Assembly: GCA_029948255.1 (NCBI GenBank)
Contig: JALIZF010001403.1
Coordinates: forward strand, 62,001-126,000
Reading direction: 5' to 3'
Length of the DNA: 64,000 nt
Source: Telmatactis stephensoni
Taxonomy: Eukaryota > Cnidaria > Anthozoa > Actiniaria > Isophelliidae
Each line of letters begins with the position of its first letter. The first letter of the stretch is position 1. The notes beneath the pieces were generated by a model. It had not been told where the DNA came from. It did not search any database and was given only the letters and a program-made list of their open reading frames with translations. Made by a program: the position numbers and the translations under genes. Positions 10,985 to 21,850 of this stretch are shown piece by piece.

Positions 10985-11065
10985 TCGGTAGTACAACGTT
11001 CAACTGACATGTTGTTTTTGCTGAGGGAGGAAAAACCGGAGGACGTGCAGAAAAAATAGGTATCT
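10985..11065. repeat. Dispersed repeat also present at 37838-37930
   Basis: The segment around TTTTTGCTGAGGGAGGAAAA is repeated with few changes at 37858, including the flanking CAACGTTCAACTGACATG-type sequence. It is an interspersed repeat of unknown class. Confidence 0.6.
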
Positions 11066-11339
11066 ATTCAAACTCATTGAATATTCATGAACTTTCATGG
11101 TGACGTCATTAGCACTACTTAATTGGCGCGAAGCTGCTTGACGTTGAGTTCCACCCTCCCACCCAACCCCCTTTTTGCTTCTCATTCAGGTTTGTTATCT
11201 CCTTCGAGCTTGAGCTTGCTCGTCAGGGGTGCCTCTATACCTTAACTAATGCTAATGAGGAAGCAGGAAGGATAATGTACTACACGATGACATATTGGCT
11301 CTCGCCTACTGAGTAGCCACAAAAAACCTTCGTGGCATC

Positions 11340-11407
11340 AACCTCGTTCCCAGGCTCTCCCTTCTCGCCTTTTTTTAAAGCGAGATTGAGAGCCTGGGAA
11401 CGAGGTT
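11340..11407. mobile_element. Short foldback MITE upstream of the F-box gene
   Basis: AACCTCGTTCCCAGGCTCTC at 11340 pairs perfectly with its reverse complement at 11388-11407 around a short spacer. The element ends 44 bases before the F-box start codon, so it probably lies in the promoter or 5' UTR. It also creates an artificial in-frame N-terminal extension of the ORF. Confidence 0.8.
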
Positions 11408-11451
11408 GTGCAAGACGCGAAGTGCGCGAAGAACGAACATCAACATCCATC

Positions 11452-12919
11452 ATGGAAGAACTTCGCTCTTTACTCCAAGGGCCATTCATTGCAGATATTG
11501 CTGCTCATGTCTTTTCATTTTTATCTGTAACAGATAAACAAAATGTAGCACAAGTTTGTCGTTACTGGCGTAGAATAGTTTACCTTGCTGGTCTCTGGAG
11601 AAACGTGACTGTTGAGCTGCCATTACATGCTTCACACGAGTTGATAGAAAGCTTGAAGACACGTGGGATTTATCGTTTTGTTTGCGTTAGGTCAACTGAA
11701 GAAGAGTTAGCAGACTTGTTTAGCAGTATTCCTAACTTAACTCACCTTGATATCACTGGTTGTCCACAAGTTAGTGAAAAGTTTCTGATGAAGGCCATCC
11801 CATCCTTGACATGTCTGGAACACATAGGTTTTTGTAGATGTCGCCGAGTCACCAATAAACTTCTTAAAACTTTAAGTAGATCTATCATACCAAAGACATT
11901 GAAAAGTTTGTTTGTTAATAAATGTAAATTGATCTCTGATTACGGGCTGAAAGAATTGCTGAAAAGTTCAAGTAGTTTGGAAAGGTTGTCCTTATCTTTC
12001 ATGGAGTTCGAATCTGACTCTTGTTTAGAAGTACTATCATTGAGTTGTCCCAAACTTACTTTGTTATCGCTAGAATGCTGTGAATGGGTAACTAACATTG
12101 GCATGGAATGTGTTGCTAAGAGGCTCAAGAACATTACATATTTAGACTTAAATGGATGTTGTGATGCAGGTACTGAACAACTCTTAATGTTAGCTGACAA
12201 TCTAGACCTTGAATACCTTGATATTGATGGAGTAAACACTGAGGGTCGACTTGTAGAAATAATACAACGTATTCAGGCTAGAAACCCTGCAACACTCAAA
12301 ACCTTGTCACTTGGTAATGCATATACTTATACACTTCCTGAATTCCAACTATTATTTGGAGAAGTGTCAAAGTTGTATAACCTAGAGTCGCTTACATTTG
12401 ATTTCATGGAGCCTGAGTACAGCAGATATAATGAAGAGGTTGCCCTTTGTATTAAGCAGTCATTGAAGAACCTTCAACACTTAAAAAAACTTCATGTGTG
12501 TGAGACATTAAGAATAAGTGATGATACCATCATTCAACTAGCGAGTAGCTTACCACTATGCCTTGAAGAATTGTACTTGGACATCAACAAATGTAAAGTC
12601 AGTGATGTGGGCATGACTGCATTATGCTCTCAACTTAAGAAATTGAAAACTTTAGATATGGAAGTCCGCAAATTATCAGATAAGGGTATCAAAGAAATGT
12701 CATCTAAAATGGAAAATTTAGAAGAACTTTTCTTAAACTACTATGGTGAATTAAGTACTGCTGGTATAAAGTATCTGGCAGTAAATCTTGAATCGCTGAC
12801 CAGTTTACAGTTGCGTGGTTGTGAGAATATCACTGATGATCATGTGGACCTGATTGCTGTTTGTATGCCTCAACTGACACAACTCTACTTTGATAGATTT
12901 CAAGCAATAACAGATAAAG
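11452..12919 (+). CDS. F-box/LRR gene, exon 1
   Basis: Holds the F-box and most LRRs. The donor is GATAAAG|GTTTGT. Reading through the donor ends the frame after three codons at TGA (12930). Confidence 0.88.
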
Positions 12920-14406
12920 GTTTGTATTGATTGTGGGTACGTTTACTGGACAACTCCCCAATTTGCATCATAAAGAATGCTATTAGCAGGCATTTGTAAA
13001 CAGGCACTTGTAAAGGGAATTGTTTACACAAGTCTAGCTTTATTTTTAGATTTGTGGGCTACAGTTCAGTGTATACACTTTAAGCTAATGCTGCAACAAA
13101 TATATAACCCTCTAGTATTAAATTAGTGTAGGTCATGGTCTCGCTTAAGTATATGGGAGAGGGAATTAGTCAAAAATCAATCTTTGGTTATGGAGCTTAT
13201 TTGGAGAGGGGGGTCTTAACCCAACTTGGGTAGGGAGGGGGGGTTGGGGGTTATTTGGCCATTTATGGCAAGTAATAAACATATTAATAAAATCGGAGCT
13301 GTCCTAGAAAACTTTAAGCTCCTCAAACTTCCCAGCACTACAAACTATGTAATTGTTTTGACCACAATCAATTTGTTGTACTGTATATATTGTTTATCAA
13401 AAGTGCAAATGAAAAGGTTGATTGATAAATTACATACGTTCTCTTTACAAGTGAATAGCCTGTGAGTCAACACATGACATGGGTCAAATCAAGTTCACAG
13501 CAATTGACCTTTAGTAAGTTGCATTCATTGGCCTCCATTGTGGTTACCATCAAAGGCAAAGAGTGCATGCACTCTGAGGACCATTTGGAGTTTTGTGCAG
13601 AAGAAAATATCAATTGCAGATTTAGATTTTGTGTTCCACTGGAATCAAATATAATAACCATAACATTCTGCAGTTTCATTTTTATTGTACATACATGTTT
13701 CGGTAGTCTCAGCTACCTTCCTCAATGTGTGAGTGAACATTAAGTGAGTGTTTCATTAGGTCATGACTATTTGTTTGTTAATATGTTGTGTATATATTGA
13801 ACCAATCATGCCATGTTCACTCGCACTGAGGAAGGTAGATGAGACTACCGAAACATGTATGTAGAATAAAAATGAAACTGCAGAATATCATACATTCCTT
13901 GAAACTTGTAGTTCATTTGCTTCTTCTTCGTACTTTTGGAAATAACCTACTTGCTTTTGCCTATTTTTTCCTTAGGTGCCATCATGATTGGTAAAAAACT
14001 CAAGAACCTACATCACCTGTCACTGAATTGCACTGGCACCACTGGTAAAGGTTTTGTGTTTCTTGCTGAAAACCTACCCAAGTTACAAATGTTGAATGTT
14101 GGTGAATGTTTGATATCAGACAAAGCCCTGGTTAAAGGTGCAATGTACCTTGGCAATCTTACAGATATCGAATTTGGCTGTGAGAAGATTTCAGATAAAG
14201 GCCTTGAGAAAGCAGCTCATTATTTGACAGGCGTGTCTTTCATGACCTTGACTTCTTCTAACTGTGTAACTATGAAAGGTTTAGAAATTATTGTTAATGG
14301 CCTTCCAAATCTCAGTTATTTGGTGATAGATAATTGCAAGCAACTTCCACAACATTTAGTTACTCGACGCTTGGATAGAATGGGACTTGAGTTGCATGCA
14401 TGTTGA
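11452..14406 (+). CDS. F-box / leucine-rich repeat (FBXL-type) protein, two exons, 632 aa
   Basis: Model: exons 11452-12919 and 13976-14406. Both splice sites are canonical (AAAG|GTTTGT and TTCCTTAG|G), and the phase-1 join restores the repeat as TDKG|AIMIGKK. The start MEELRSLLQGPF is preferred over an upstream ATG because the first 40 codons of the longer frame come from a foldback element. Residues 10-55 form an F-box (IADIAAHVFSFLSVTDKQ, then VCRYWRR), which docks on Skp1 of SCF ubiquitin ligases. Residues from about 95 to the end hold 15-20 cysteine-containing LRRs (LEYLDIDG, LKTLSLGN, LTSLQLRGCENITDD), which would bind the substrate. The substrate cannot be inferred. The family assignment (FBXL) is firm; the orthologue is not determined. 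Confidence 0.88.
13664..13890. mobile_element. Foldback in the F-box gene intron with Penelope-type terminal motif
   Basis: Arms of about 75 bp pair almost perfectly (ACATGTTTCGGTAGTCTC at the left, GAGACTACCGAAACATGT at the right). Each arm has CTGAGGAAG, a GGTAG/CTACC hairpin and CGAAAC. This CTGANGAAG-hairpin-CGAAA layout is shared with the Penelope-like arms at 17731 and 18819 and suggests two head-to-head terminal fragments of such an element. Confidence 0.7.
13976..14406 (+). CDS. F-box/LRR gene, exon 2 (terminal LRRs)
   Basis: Follows a pyrimidine-rich acceptor (CTATTTTTTCCTTAG). It encodes five more LRRs (LHHLSLNCTG, LQMLNVGECL, LTDIEFGCEK) and ends in LELHAC-stop. Confidence 0.88.
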
Positions 14407-14701
14407 TAGTGTGGACAGTTTGAATAGTTTGTCATTATAGTGCAGACAAAGTATATGAAAAAGGTTAACTCAATAGTCTTCTTAGATTCTACCTTGTTGG
14501 TTTTTATAGTGAACTCTGTCTTTATTTTCTTCACTAGTTTATTTGCTATAATGCGGACAATAAAACATTAGTTATCTTGACTACCAGGGACAGGACTCAT
14601 AAGTATCATTCTCAAACTCATTAATAATTCATGACTTGATGCACCAATAAGATGCTTGTTTTAGGGTACTTGATCCAACACTGATGCAAATTAGTTCCAA
14701 A

Positions 14702-15022
14702 CCCATGTGCTAAGATATCTCAATCCATGAGCTAGGATATCTCAACCCCTGGGCTAGGATATCTCAACCCCTGGGCTAGGATATCTCAACCCCTGGGCTA
14801 GGATATCTCAACCCCTGGGCTAGGATATCTCAACCCCTGGGCTAGGATATCTCAACCCCTGGGCTAGGATATCTCAACCCCTGGGCTAGGATATCTCAAC
14901 CCCTGGGCTAGGATATCTCAACCCCTGGGCTAGGATATCTCAACCCCTGGGCTAGGATATCTCAACCCCTGGGCTAGGATATCTCAATCCATGAGCTAGG
15001 ATATCTCAACCCCTGGGCTAGG
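14702..15022. repeat. 22-bp minisatellite, about 14 near-identical copies
   Basis: The unit contains GCTAGGATATCTCAACCCC. All central copies are identical. A variant with CAATCCATGAG occurs near both ends. No spacers are present, so it is not a CRISPR array. Confidence 0.95.
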
Positions 15023-15409
15023 AACTAACTTACATATGATCTCTACTCACTCGCGCTTGCTCCCCAGTAGGTATTTCAAGTACCTCGTATTTACTGATTA
15101 TAGCGCCGCCCACGACTAAGCGCCGCTCTTGATAAAACGCCGCACCTTATGTAAAGGCTTCTCAAAGCTCTCGGCCATCGGAACACACAAAAGCGCAATT
15201 TCTTTAGTCAGAAAATGCAAACGGCCTAATACTTCGAGTATTAAAATTCTGGTTATGCTGACGGCACGTGTTGCCATTTAGTGGTGAAAATTGAAGTTAT
15301 AACGGCATTCCAAGTATTACGCAAGTGCAAAAAAGAAATATTGTAATGGACATCGTACTAGAACATCAGACTAAAGCGCTGTTACACGCTGAAACTTTCA
15401 AACTTGTGT

Positions 15410-15735
15410 CGATCGCCGATGCGAGACGAGTTTCATAAGGGATGTTACACGCTGAAATTTCGTCTTGAAACTTATCCGCGACACACGTTTCTGTTGCAGA
15501 AGTAGAAAGCGGTTCTACTATCACTCCGTGAATTAAACCATCTCGTGAAACCAGCCACAAAGCATTGCACCGTATAACATGGTCATTTAGCTGAAACTTT
15601 TCCCAGGTCGGTTTCACGAGACGGTGTCACGAAAAGTAGGACTGCTTTCTACTCCTACAACAAACATGAACACGTTTCAGGACAAAATTTCAGCGTGTAA
15701 CAGCCGTTATGAAATTCGTCTCCCATCGGGCGATC
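15410..15735. mobile_element. Foldback element (MITE), about 325 bp
   Basis: The left arm contains TGTTACACGCTGAAATTTCG and the right arm contains AAATTTCAGCGTGTAACA. The pairing extends to GATCGCC-GATG at one end and GGGCGATC at the other. The word TGTTACACGCTGAAA is also present once more at 15380. Confidence 0.75.
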
Positions 15736-15744
15736 TAGTGCAGG

Positions 15745-16240
15745 AATATATCGTGCAGAATTCAGTGTTCAGTTTTTTTGCTACAAGCATGAAAATTGGC
15801 ACAACTGATAGAAGATAACAACATGCTGACTAATTGCTGATGTAGCGCCACGCCCAAAAATCAATATTTCCAGTTTTACCCATGCCCAAAAATCAATATT
15901 TCCACGAAATTTGATAATTATATTCTTTACAAGTACTGTTCCTTCTACTTGATTAGCTATAGTGCCCTACCCTATCTCCCATACTTGCAGTTTTATGTTA
16001 ATGGATTTAATTAAATTTAAAATTAATGAAAATAACTGTTTTCTTCCACACTTTCACCATCAATTCGTTCTATTTGGTCTGTTGTACGCCCTTTCGTTTG
16101 ACATGTGCTGCCACACCCAAGATTTAATACTGCCAGTACAAATATATAGGAATATCTCAAGTCTCTAAAATATCAAAATTATTTACTTTGTTTTACAGCT
16201 AAGGAAATAATAGACCGATCGATGCGATACAATAGCAACA
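15745..16240 (+). repeat. Third, diverged copy of the arm of the 3.1 kb foldback element
   Basis: From TTTTTTGCTACAAGCATGAA onward this matches the arms at 60070-60560 and 62590-63080 with scattered changes. It includes the same block encoding a spurious short ORF and the TACTGCCAGTA word. It is a solo, partly deleted copy. Confidence 0.75.
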
Positions 16241-17226
16241 ACAACAGTCAGGGGCATAGCCACTTAACTAGCTATAGTGACCCACCCTATTTTCCATACT
16301 TGCAGTTTTATGTAATGGATTTAATTAATTTAATTCTTCGTGCTCGCCAGAGCTAACATATAGTTTGGGAATAGTAAAACGGCTTAGAATGTAGACATTT
16401 GCTAAATTTTTGGAACTTTTTGGGAAAGAGGCATGTTTTTTGTCAAATTTGATGCCCTTATAAGACTGGCTTTATTTAGCCATGCACAGTGCTTTTAGGA
16501 CGTCTTGACAAGAAGACATGCTATCATATCATATACTAGGACAATCGACAGTATTTCAAAAACTGTTAAAGGGCATGCATAAAATTTTCTTGCCCGTTAT
16601 GCGCCGGTTATTTTAAAGCTTCATATAAACGTGAATTATCCGAGGGAGAATGGGTACGAAATATGACAAGGACATGCCCGGCATGTCCACCCAACATGCA
16701 ATGCAAGCACATTTGCTTGTTCAGCTAGCATGCCTGGCATGTCTTGATCCAACATACAATGCAAGCACATTTATAATTTCAGCTGGCATGCTCGGCATGT
16801 CTTCCCATCATGCAATACAAGCACACTATATTAGACAAGGCGCAAAACTGAAAAAGTCGATCGCAGAAAGTGCAGAAGGCATTTTGGGGTAGAGGCTGGT
16901 AATATAACTATTCTAAACCGATTTTTCATGCTGAATGCGAATATGACTGTTATCAAGACGTATTCTGCAATCTTATACGTGTAAATGACGTATTTTGAGA
17001 ACCGCTACAGTCATTTCATACTGACGGCTATTTCATGTAATTCCAAAAGTTCCCAAACTTAAAAACAATTAACATGGCTGGAAAGAGCATATCAAAATCA
17101 GTAAAACTGTGAAGTTTGAAGGATATCAATTGAAAAATCAAGGAGATACGAATTTTCAAAAATCGAAATTTGTTTGTATCTCTTTCATAACTGTAAGTGT
17201 TTTCATACAAAATTTCGTTTTTCGGG
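16241..17226. other. No gene; three imperfect direct repeats of about 62 bp at 16670-16830
   Basis: The words GGCATGTC, ATGCAATGCAAGCACA and AGCTGGCATGC recur three times. The rest shows no coding signal or recognised repeat. Confidence 0.55.
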
Positions 17227-17358
17227 ATTCCTGTGGTATATTGGTTCCGATCCCGCGGGATAACGTGCAGGACAAACTAGTTTGCGATCCCGAGGAACAA
17301 AACTAGTTTGTGTCCTGTACGTTGTCCCGCGGGATTTGAACGAATATACCACATGAAT
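17227..17358. mobile_element. Palindromic MITE with CCCGCGGGAT core
   Basis: ATTCCTGTGGTATATT at the left pairs with AATATACCACATGAAT at the right. ACTAGTTTG and CCCGCGGGA are repeated inverted within. A related arrangement is nested at 27000-27140. Confidence 0.75.
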
Positions 17359-17998
17359 GCCAAGCGCATGCGCGTCAATTTTGTTAAATTATTATTAAGG
17401 TAGTTCCGGACCCTTGCTACTGCGCATTTCCCGCGCGCATTCGAGCGCGCGCACTTTTATTAGAGAGCATTGGTATTACCGTGGGGAGTCTGGGCACTAG
17501 TAAGAGAGCGATTGAAAACGTAGAAACTCAAACTTTAGTAGAGAAAAACTTTAATCAAGAAATCTTGTACACTATGTAATGTAGGTATTTAACCTGAAAC
17601 TTTTAAATTTAGTTAATCTTATCAGCAAAAAATATATATCTCGACTTGTGTCGAAAACAACCCACGTACTACAAAGTGTCGGTATACGACGGATCTATTA
17701 GAAGATCTAATTGAATACGTATATTGAAATAATTTGAGAAACTTGAAGAAACAATACGTCGTAGAACTGGAATTCTTTAATGTGCGAATTTTCGACTAGC
17801 CAATACTAGTCTTCATCAGGCTAAAAAAGGATTACAATTGGAATCGGTAAATGTATATATAAGATGTGGATATAGGAAGTGACGTAACAGGAAATAGATA
17901 TACAAGTTTACAAATGTGGCAAATAGACGGAAATTACAGTAAAGATAAGAAATGGTAATACTTATAACAGCATATGTATAAAAAGAATGGAAATAAAA

Positions 17999-18859
17999 CT
18001 AAAACGTATCATCGCGTTTATTAAGTCCATTAGGTTCAAGGGAATTAGCAAGCGTGGTTATATAGTGAGCTTCTTTAGCTTTGCGGATGGCATCGCGATT
18101 AGAGATGATTATTTCAATGGGGATAAGTAAAACGTTAGTTATAGAGTGATCAGAGTTGGCAAGGAAATGTTCAGAAACAGCGGTGTGAGGTGATGTAGAG
18201 TGGGGTGTGTCAATTTTGCGTCGATGTTCGTTAAATCTGTCTTTAAGTCGTCGTTTGGTTTCACCAATATATTGTTTGTTACATTTGGTGCAGTGTATCA
18301 TGTAAATAACGTTTTTAGAATTACAGGTTATATGAGAATTAATAGTACGGGTTAAACCAGTAGAGGAGAATGTTATTTCTTTAGTACCGTGAGCAATGAA
18401 ATTACAAGTGAGGCAGCGATTAGAGTCACAACGAAAGATACCTCGTGGAGTAGTGTTAGTATTATTAGAAGAAGAGAGTTCCGGAAGTTTGGCTGTAACC
18501 AAAAGGTCTCGCAGATTAGGAGAGCGCCGAAAAGCAACAACAGGAAGTTCTGAAAAAACTTCCTTACAGCGATTAGAAGAGTGGAGTATGTTGAAATGTT
18601 TCTTGATGATAGATGAAATGGATGGTAACATGGGATTATAAGTTAGAATGAATGGGATGCGGTTAGTAGATGATTTGGGCTTGGGTTGTAAAGCAACATG
18701 TCGAGGTACATCGGCAGCTCTGTTAATTTGTTTTTTAAGAAAATTAAGTGAATAGCCACGTTTGAGGAGATATGAAATTAATTCAGAAGAGCGAGTTTTG
18801 AAAGATTGATCAGTGGCTCGATGATACGTTTTAGTTTTATTTCCATTCTTTTTATACAT
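17999..18859 (-). CDS. GIY-YIG endonuclease domain of a Penelope-like element (RT part lost)
   Basis: This ORF of 286 codons has a central block KNVIYMIHCTKCNKQYIGET followed by KRRLKDRFNEHRR. These are the GIY-YIG nuclease signature (here VIY / YIG) and its basic helix. An upstream cysteine block (RCDSNRCLTC) and ITCNSKN are typical of the linker in Neptune/Penelope-type proteins. The first dozen codons (MYKKNGNKTK) lie in the inverted arm, and a stop sits two codons upstream of the ATG. The visible start is therefore created by the rearrangement, and the reverse transcriptase that should precede it is missing. The nuclease would nick target DNA for priming. Activity of this copy is unlikely without the RT. 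Confidence 0.8.
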   Translation of the reverse strand: MYKKNGNKTKTYHRATDQSFKTRSSELISYLLKRGYSLNFLKKQINRAADVPRHVALQPKPKSSTNRIPFILTYNPMLPSISSIIKKHFNILHSSNRCKEVFSELPVVAFRRSPNLRDLLVTAKLPELSSSNNTNTTPRGIFRCDSNRCLTCNFIAHGTKEITFSSTGLTRTINSHITCNSKNVIYMIHCTKCNKQYIGETKRRLKDRFNEHRRKIDTPHSTSPHTAVSEHFLANSDHSITNVLLIPIEIIISNRDAIRKAKEAHYITTLANSLEPNGLNKRDDTF

Positions 18860-19013
18860 ATGCTGTTATAAGTATTACCATTTCTTATCTTTACTGTAAT
18901 TTCCGTCTATTTGCCACATTTGTAAACTTGTATATCTATTTCCTGTTACGTCACTTCCTATATCCACATCTTATATATACATTTACCGATTCCAATTGTA
19001 ATCCTTTTTTAGC

Positions 19014-19043
19014 CTGATGAAGACTAGTATTGGCTAGTCGAAA
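19014..19043 (+). other. Hammerhead-ribozyme-like motif in the Penelope terminal repeat (second copy at 17789-17820, minus)
   Basis: CTGATGA, A, then a 6-bp hairpin GACTAG-TATTGG-CTAGTC, then GAAA. Just after, AATTC and GAATT can pair. This matches the CUGANGA / stem II / GAAA core of hammerhead ribozymes, which are reported in Penelope terminal repeats. One extra A before stem II and no clear stem I leave activity doubtful. Confidence 0.45.
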
Positions 19044-19711
19044 ATTCGCACATTAAAGAATTCCAGTTCTACGACGTATTGTTTCTTCAAGTTTCTCAAA
19101 TTAATCTTATCCATCGAAGAAGCCGGCGAGAAAATCGCTAAAATGGGTGATATTTGGTGTTTGTTTTCGGTGTGTTTTCCCTTTTGTGCTTTTCTAACTC
19201 TTGAAATAATACGGTGATCCCTGTTTTTTTCTTTTAATTCAAGAGAATACTTATCATTTTTTTTGATTTAAAAAATAAAAATACAGCTTCATTGATTGGA
19301 TTGTCGTAAATTTAATTTTCCACATTGTTACAGTCCGTAAACGATTTCGGAGCGCGTAATTGGGTAGGAATTTGATTCTAGAATGCCCTTTTAATCATGT
19401 TTGCAACTCATCAAACAATACATACGATTACAACTGCTAGATAAACCTCACATCTCTCTTTTGAGACGGTCAAGGCGTTTCTCGGAAAAATTTTGTTCGC
19501 ATTCTTCAGACCATATGGATTACGTACATTTTGCAAAAAATCGCGGAAACTCATTGAAAATACCACCTTTTACGACATCGTATAGCTCAGAAACCAATAC
19601 GGTGACCCCCTCTTTTTTTCTTGGTTTTTGAATTGCCAAACAATTATCTTTAAATGACAGGATTTTAAAGGAAATCCATTGATGAAATCTAAGACTCCGG
19701 AACTACCTTAA

Positions 19712-21390
19712 AAAGCCTCAGGAGAAGTGGCTGGGCTGCCTTTGGGCTGCTTCAACAAGCGCTACATTCCATTCCAAATCGTTAACCAATTAGAGCGTTG
19801 CGTGACGATGCTAAACACGGCTGCGAGGGAGACTAAGTTTAGTTCAACCGCCTTAACTTTATGAAATTATTTCATTCAATAACTATTTTAGAGCTTACCA
19901 ACTTCGATAATATTCGTTCTAGGAAAATCAAAACTTTCACACTTTCACACTCAAACCTGTCAAACCAGTATAGAGGAGTAAAAATATCGCTGGATATTTT
20001 TACTCGCTCCAGTCCTACTCACGCGATAATTTTACTCGTCGATGATGAGATGGATAATAAATCTTGTTACTTTAGTCTTTTCTGAGTAATATGCACTACA
20101 AGAGCATACCATGTCCACGGGAAAGTAGTCTCTGTGATTATATATATATTTTAATTTTTACTGAGCGGCTCGCGCTTCACGCTCGCATTTTAAACAGAAC
20201 TAGACCCTTGTATCAAGGGTGAGTCGTGCCAGATTGGAGTAAACTTTTTGGGGCAGAACTAGACAAGCGAAACACAGCATGGAGAAGAGAACGGGAGGGT
20301 GGGATCAAGGATGGGTACTAGACTCTTTTTAAGCGACCATTTTGAAATGAGTCTGAAAGGATCGAGAAAGGAAAATACAGTAGAAAACAATGCAAACTTA
20401 AACAACATGCATATCCCCAGTATAGCTTGGACTATACTAAACCTAATTCTCGTTTTAATACCCTGCTACCGTGTTAGAGTGAGGGCACTTAACCCTTGAA
20501 ACAAAATCTAATAGTCAATGCCTAATTGTTCAATCGAAACAAAAGTAAAGTACCCTCACTGTATTCTGTTTGTAACAAAAGCTAATGTCCCATGTTGGAT
20601 ATTATGCATGAGTCAAAGCAAACCATCCCCCCCCCCTCCGCATCCCCCACCACCACACACCCGACTGGGTGGGGATTAGTGGTACAATTGAAAGACGGGA
20701 TGTGCAAATGTTGGTAAATGCCCAACATGATGGTGCAAGAATGAGCATCAACCCCCTCCCCCCAATATGAATTGTCAAATGGCTGTGATTTTCTGCATTT
20801 TTCTCAACTGTTGCCCCACCCAATCTAATTTTCACTTTGTCCCCACCCCCTGAGGCATCATAGCATGTCACATTTGATCCTAAGCCTCACATTTCCACTA
20901 CCCTGTCCTGGGTTGGGGTGGGGGTTTACTTTGACTAGTGCTGTACATTGGAAAAATACATAGAACATAATGTCACACAATAAGCTCCCTTGTTGTGTCA
21001 CACAATTATTTTCACTTTATCCTTAAACAATACACCCTTTGTCGCTACGCTCGTGGTTCCACTTGAGTTTTGAACATTTTTGTGACGTCATCTATGATCA
21101 ATAAGAGGACAGACAATGAAAAACTATGTTCGATTTGTTAAATAGACGAAAACTCATTTTTAGAGTCGTGCGCGCGGCCTAAAGGCCTGGCACGACTAAA
21201 TATATGACACTGCAGGCCAAATAATCTTAACAGGTTAAACTTTCTCGATTTTAAAATACTTATATACGGCACTACAAAAGCATGCAGTGTCTATGAGAAA
21301 GTGCCAGAGTGAGTTGTTTGTGATCACCTGTAGCGGGAGTATAGATAGCTCAATTTTTGATGAGCGGCTCGCGCTTTCTGCCTTTACAAC
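19712..21390. other. No gene recognised; dispersed repeat pieces
   Basis: 19713-19740 carries GGAGAAGTGGCTGGGCTGCC, also the terminus of the element at 26869-27289. GAGCGGCTCGCGCTT recurs near 20165 and 21362 with similar upstream sequence. 21045-21130 (CGCTCGTGGTTCCACTTGAG, AATAAGAGGACAGACAA) reappears at 42010-42095. Open frames here are short and unsupported. Confidence 0.5.
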
Positions 21391-21850
21391 AGATGGGGAT
21401 TCCCATATATAAGAGGACGGGGATGCTCGTCGGAAATTTTGAAAATGACCCCTAAAAGGTACCTGAGTGGGAGTGGCAACAATTCATTTCTACCCCTAAA
21501 AGGTACCAATTCAAAAACAATAATAAATAATTAAAGTAATGAAACACTTTGTTATCGATGTGCTTTGAAGATTCAATTCAGATCATCGAAATCGTCCCTT
21601 TCATGCTTATTTTAGGTAGTTTATTTACTCCAAAACAGTCCCTAAAAGGTAGAGTGCTTACAATATATCCGTGAAAAACTTTGTAAGAAATTGCACTAAT
21701 TTGCACTAATTAAACAATAGAAAACAAAGGATTTCGCGCTATTTAGTACAATTTAGTTCGCTAACTTTTTCACGGTTATATTGTAAGCACTCTACCATTT
21801 ATGTCTCTGGTAGTCCCCGTCCATTTACGATTGGAGTCCCCCCCGGGTAC
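21391..21850 (-). repeat. Dispersed repeat with CCTAAAAGGTACC words, interrupted by a MITE
   Basis: Contains CCCCTAAAAGGTACC several times and ends CCATTTACGATTGGAGTCCC next to CCCGGG. It is the same family, in opposite orientation, as 25523-25860. Confidence 0.7.
21649..21796. mobile_element. MITE with GGTAGAGTGC inverted termini, nested in the dispersed repeat
   Basis: GGTAGAGTGCTTACAATATA at the left pairs with TATATTGTAAGCACTCTACC at the right, and ATCCGTGAAAAA pairs with TTTTTCACGG. At 148 bp it has no coding capacity. The termini match the pair flanking the 59115 ORF. Confidence 0.8.

Larger units (their letters stand above)
17624..19100 (-). mobile_element. Truncated Penelope-like retroelement with inverted terminal arms
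   Basis: A GIY-YIG ORF on the minus strand is flanked by two inverted copies of about 284 bp (17731-18014 and 18819-19102) that are almost identical. The word TTAATCTTATC occurs at 17613-17623 and again at 19101-19111 and fits an 11-bp target-site duplication. Penelope elements are known for GIY-YIG endonuclease, repeats that can be inverted, and 5' truncation. The reverse transcriptase is absent. The near-identity of the arms suggests a recent insertion. Confidence 0.75.
17399..19707. mobile_element. DNA element with GGTAGTTCCGGA inverted termini and TTAA target duplication, interrupted by a Penelope-like insertion
   Basis: TTAA at 17395-17398 is followed by GGTAGTTCCGGA. TCCGGAACTACC is followed by TTAA at 19708-19711. 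A TTAA target with short inverted termini is typical of piggyBac-like elements, here without a transposase. About 0.8 kb remains if the internal insertion (17624-19111) is removed. Confidence 0.7.

Noticed and set aside
11332..11451. Longer N-terminus for the F-box protein
   Set aside because: The extra 40 codons come from a foldback MITE (11340-11407); the downstream ATG directly precedes the F-box.
14702..15022. Possible CRISPR-like array
   Set aside because: The 22-bp units are directly adjacent with no spacers, and the genome is eukaryotic. It is a plain minisatellite.
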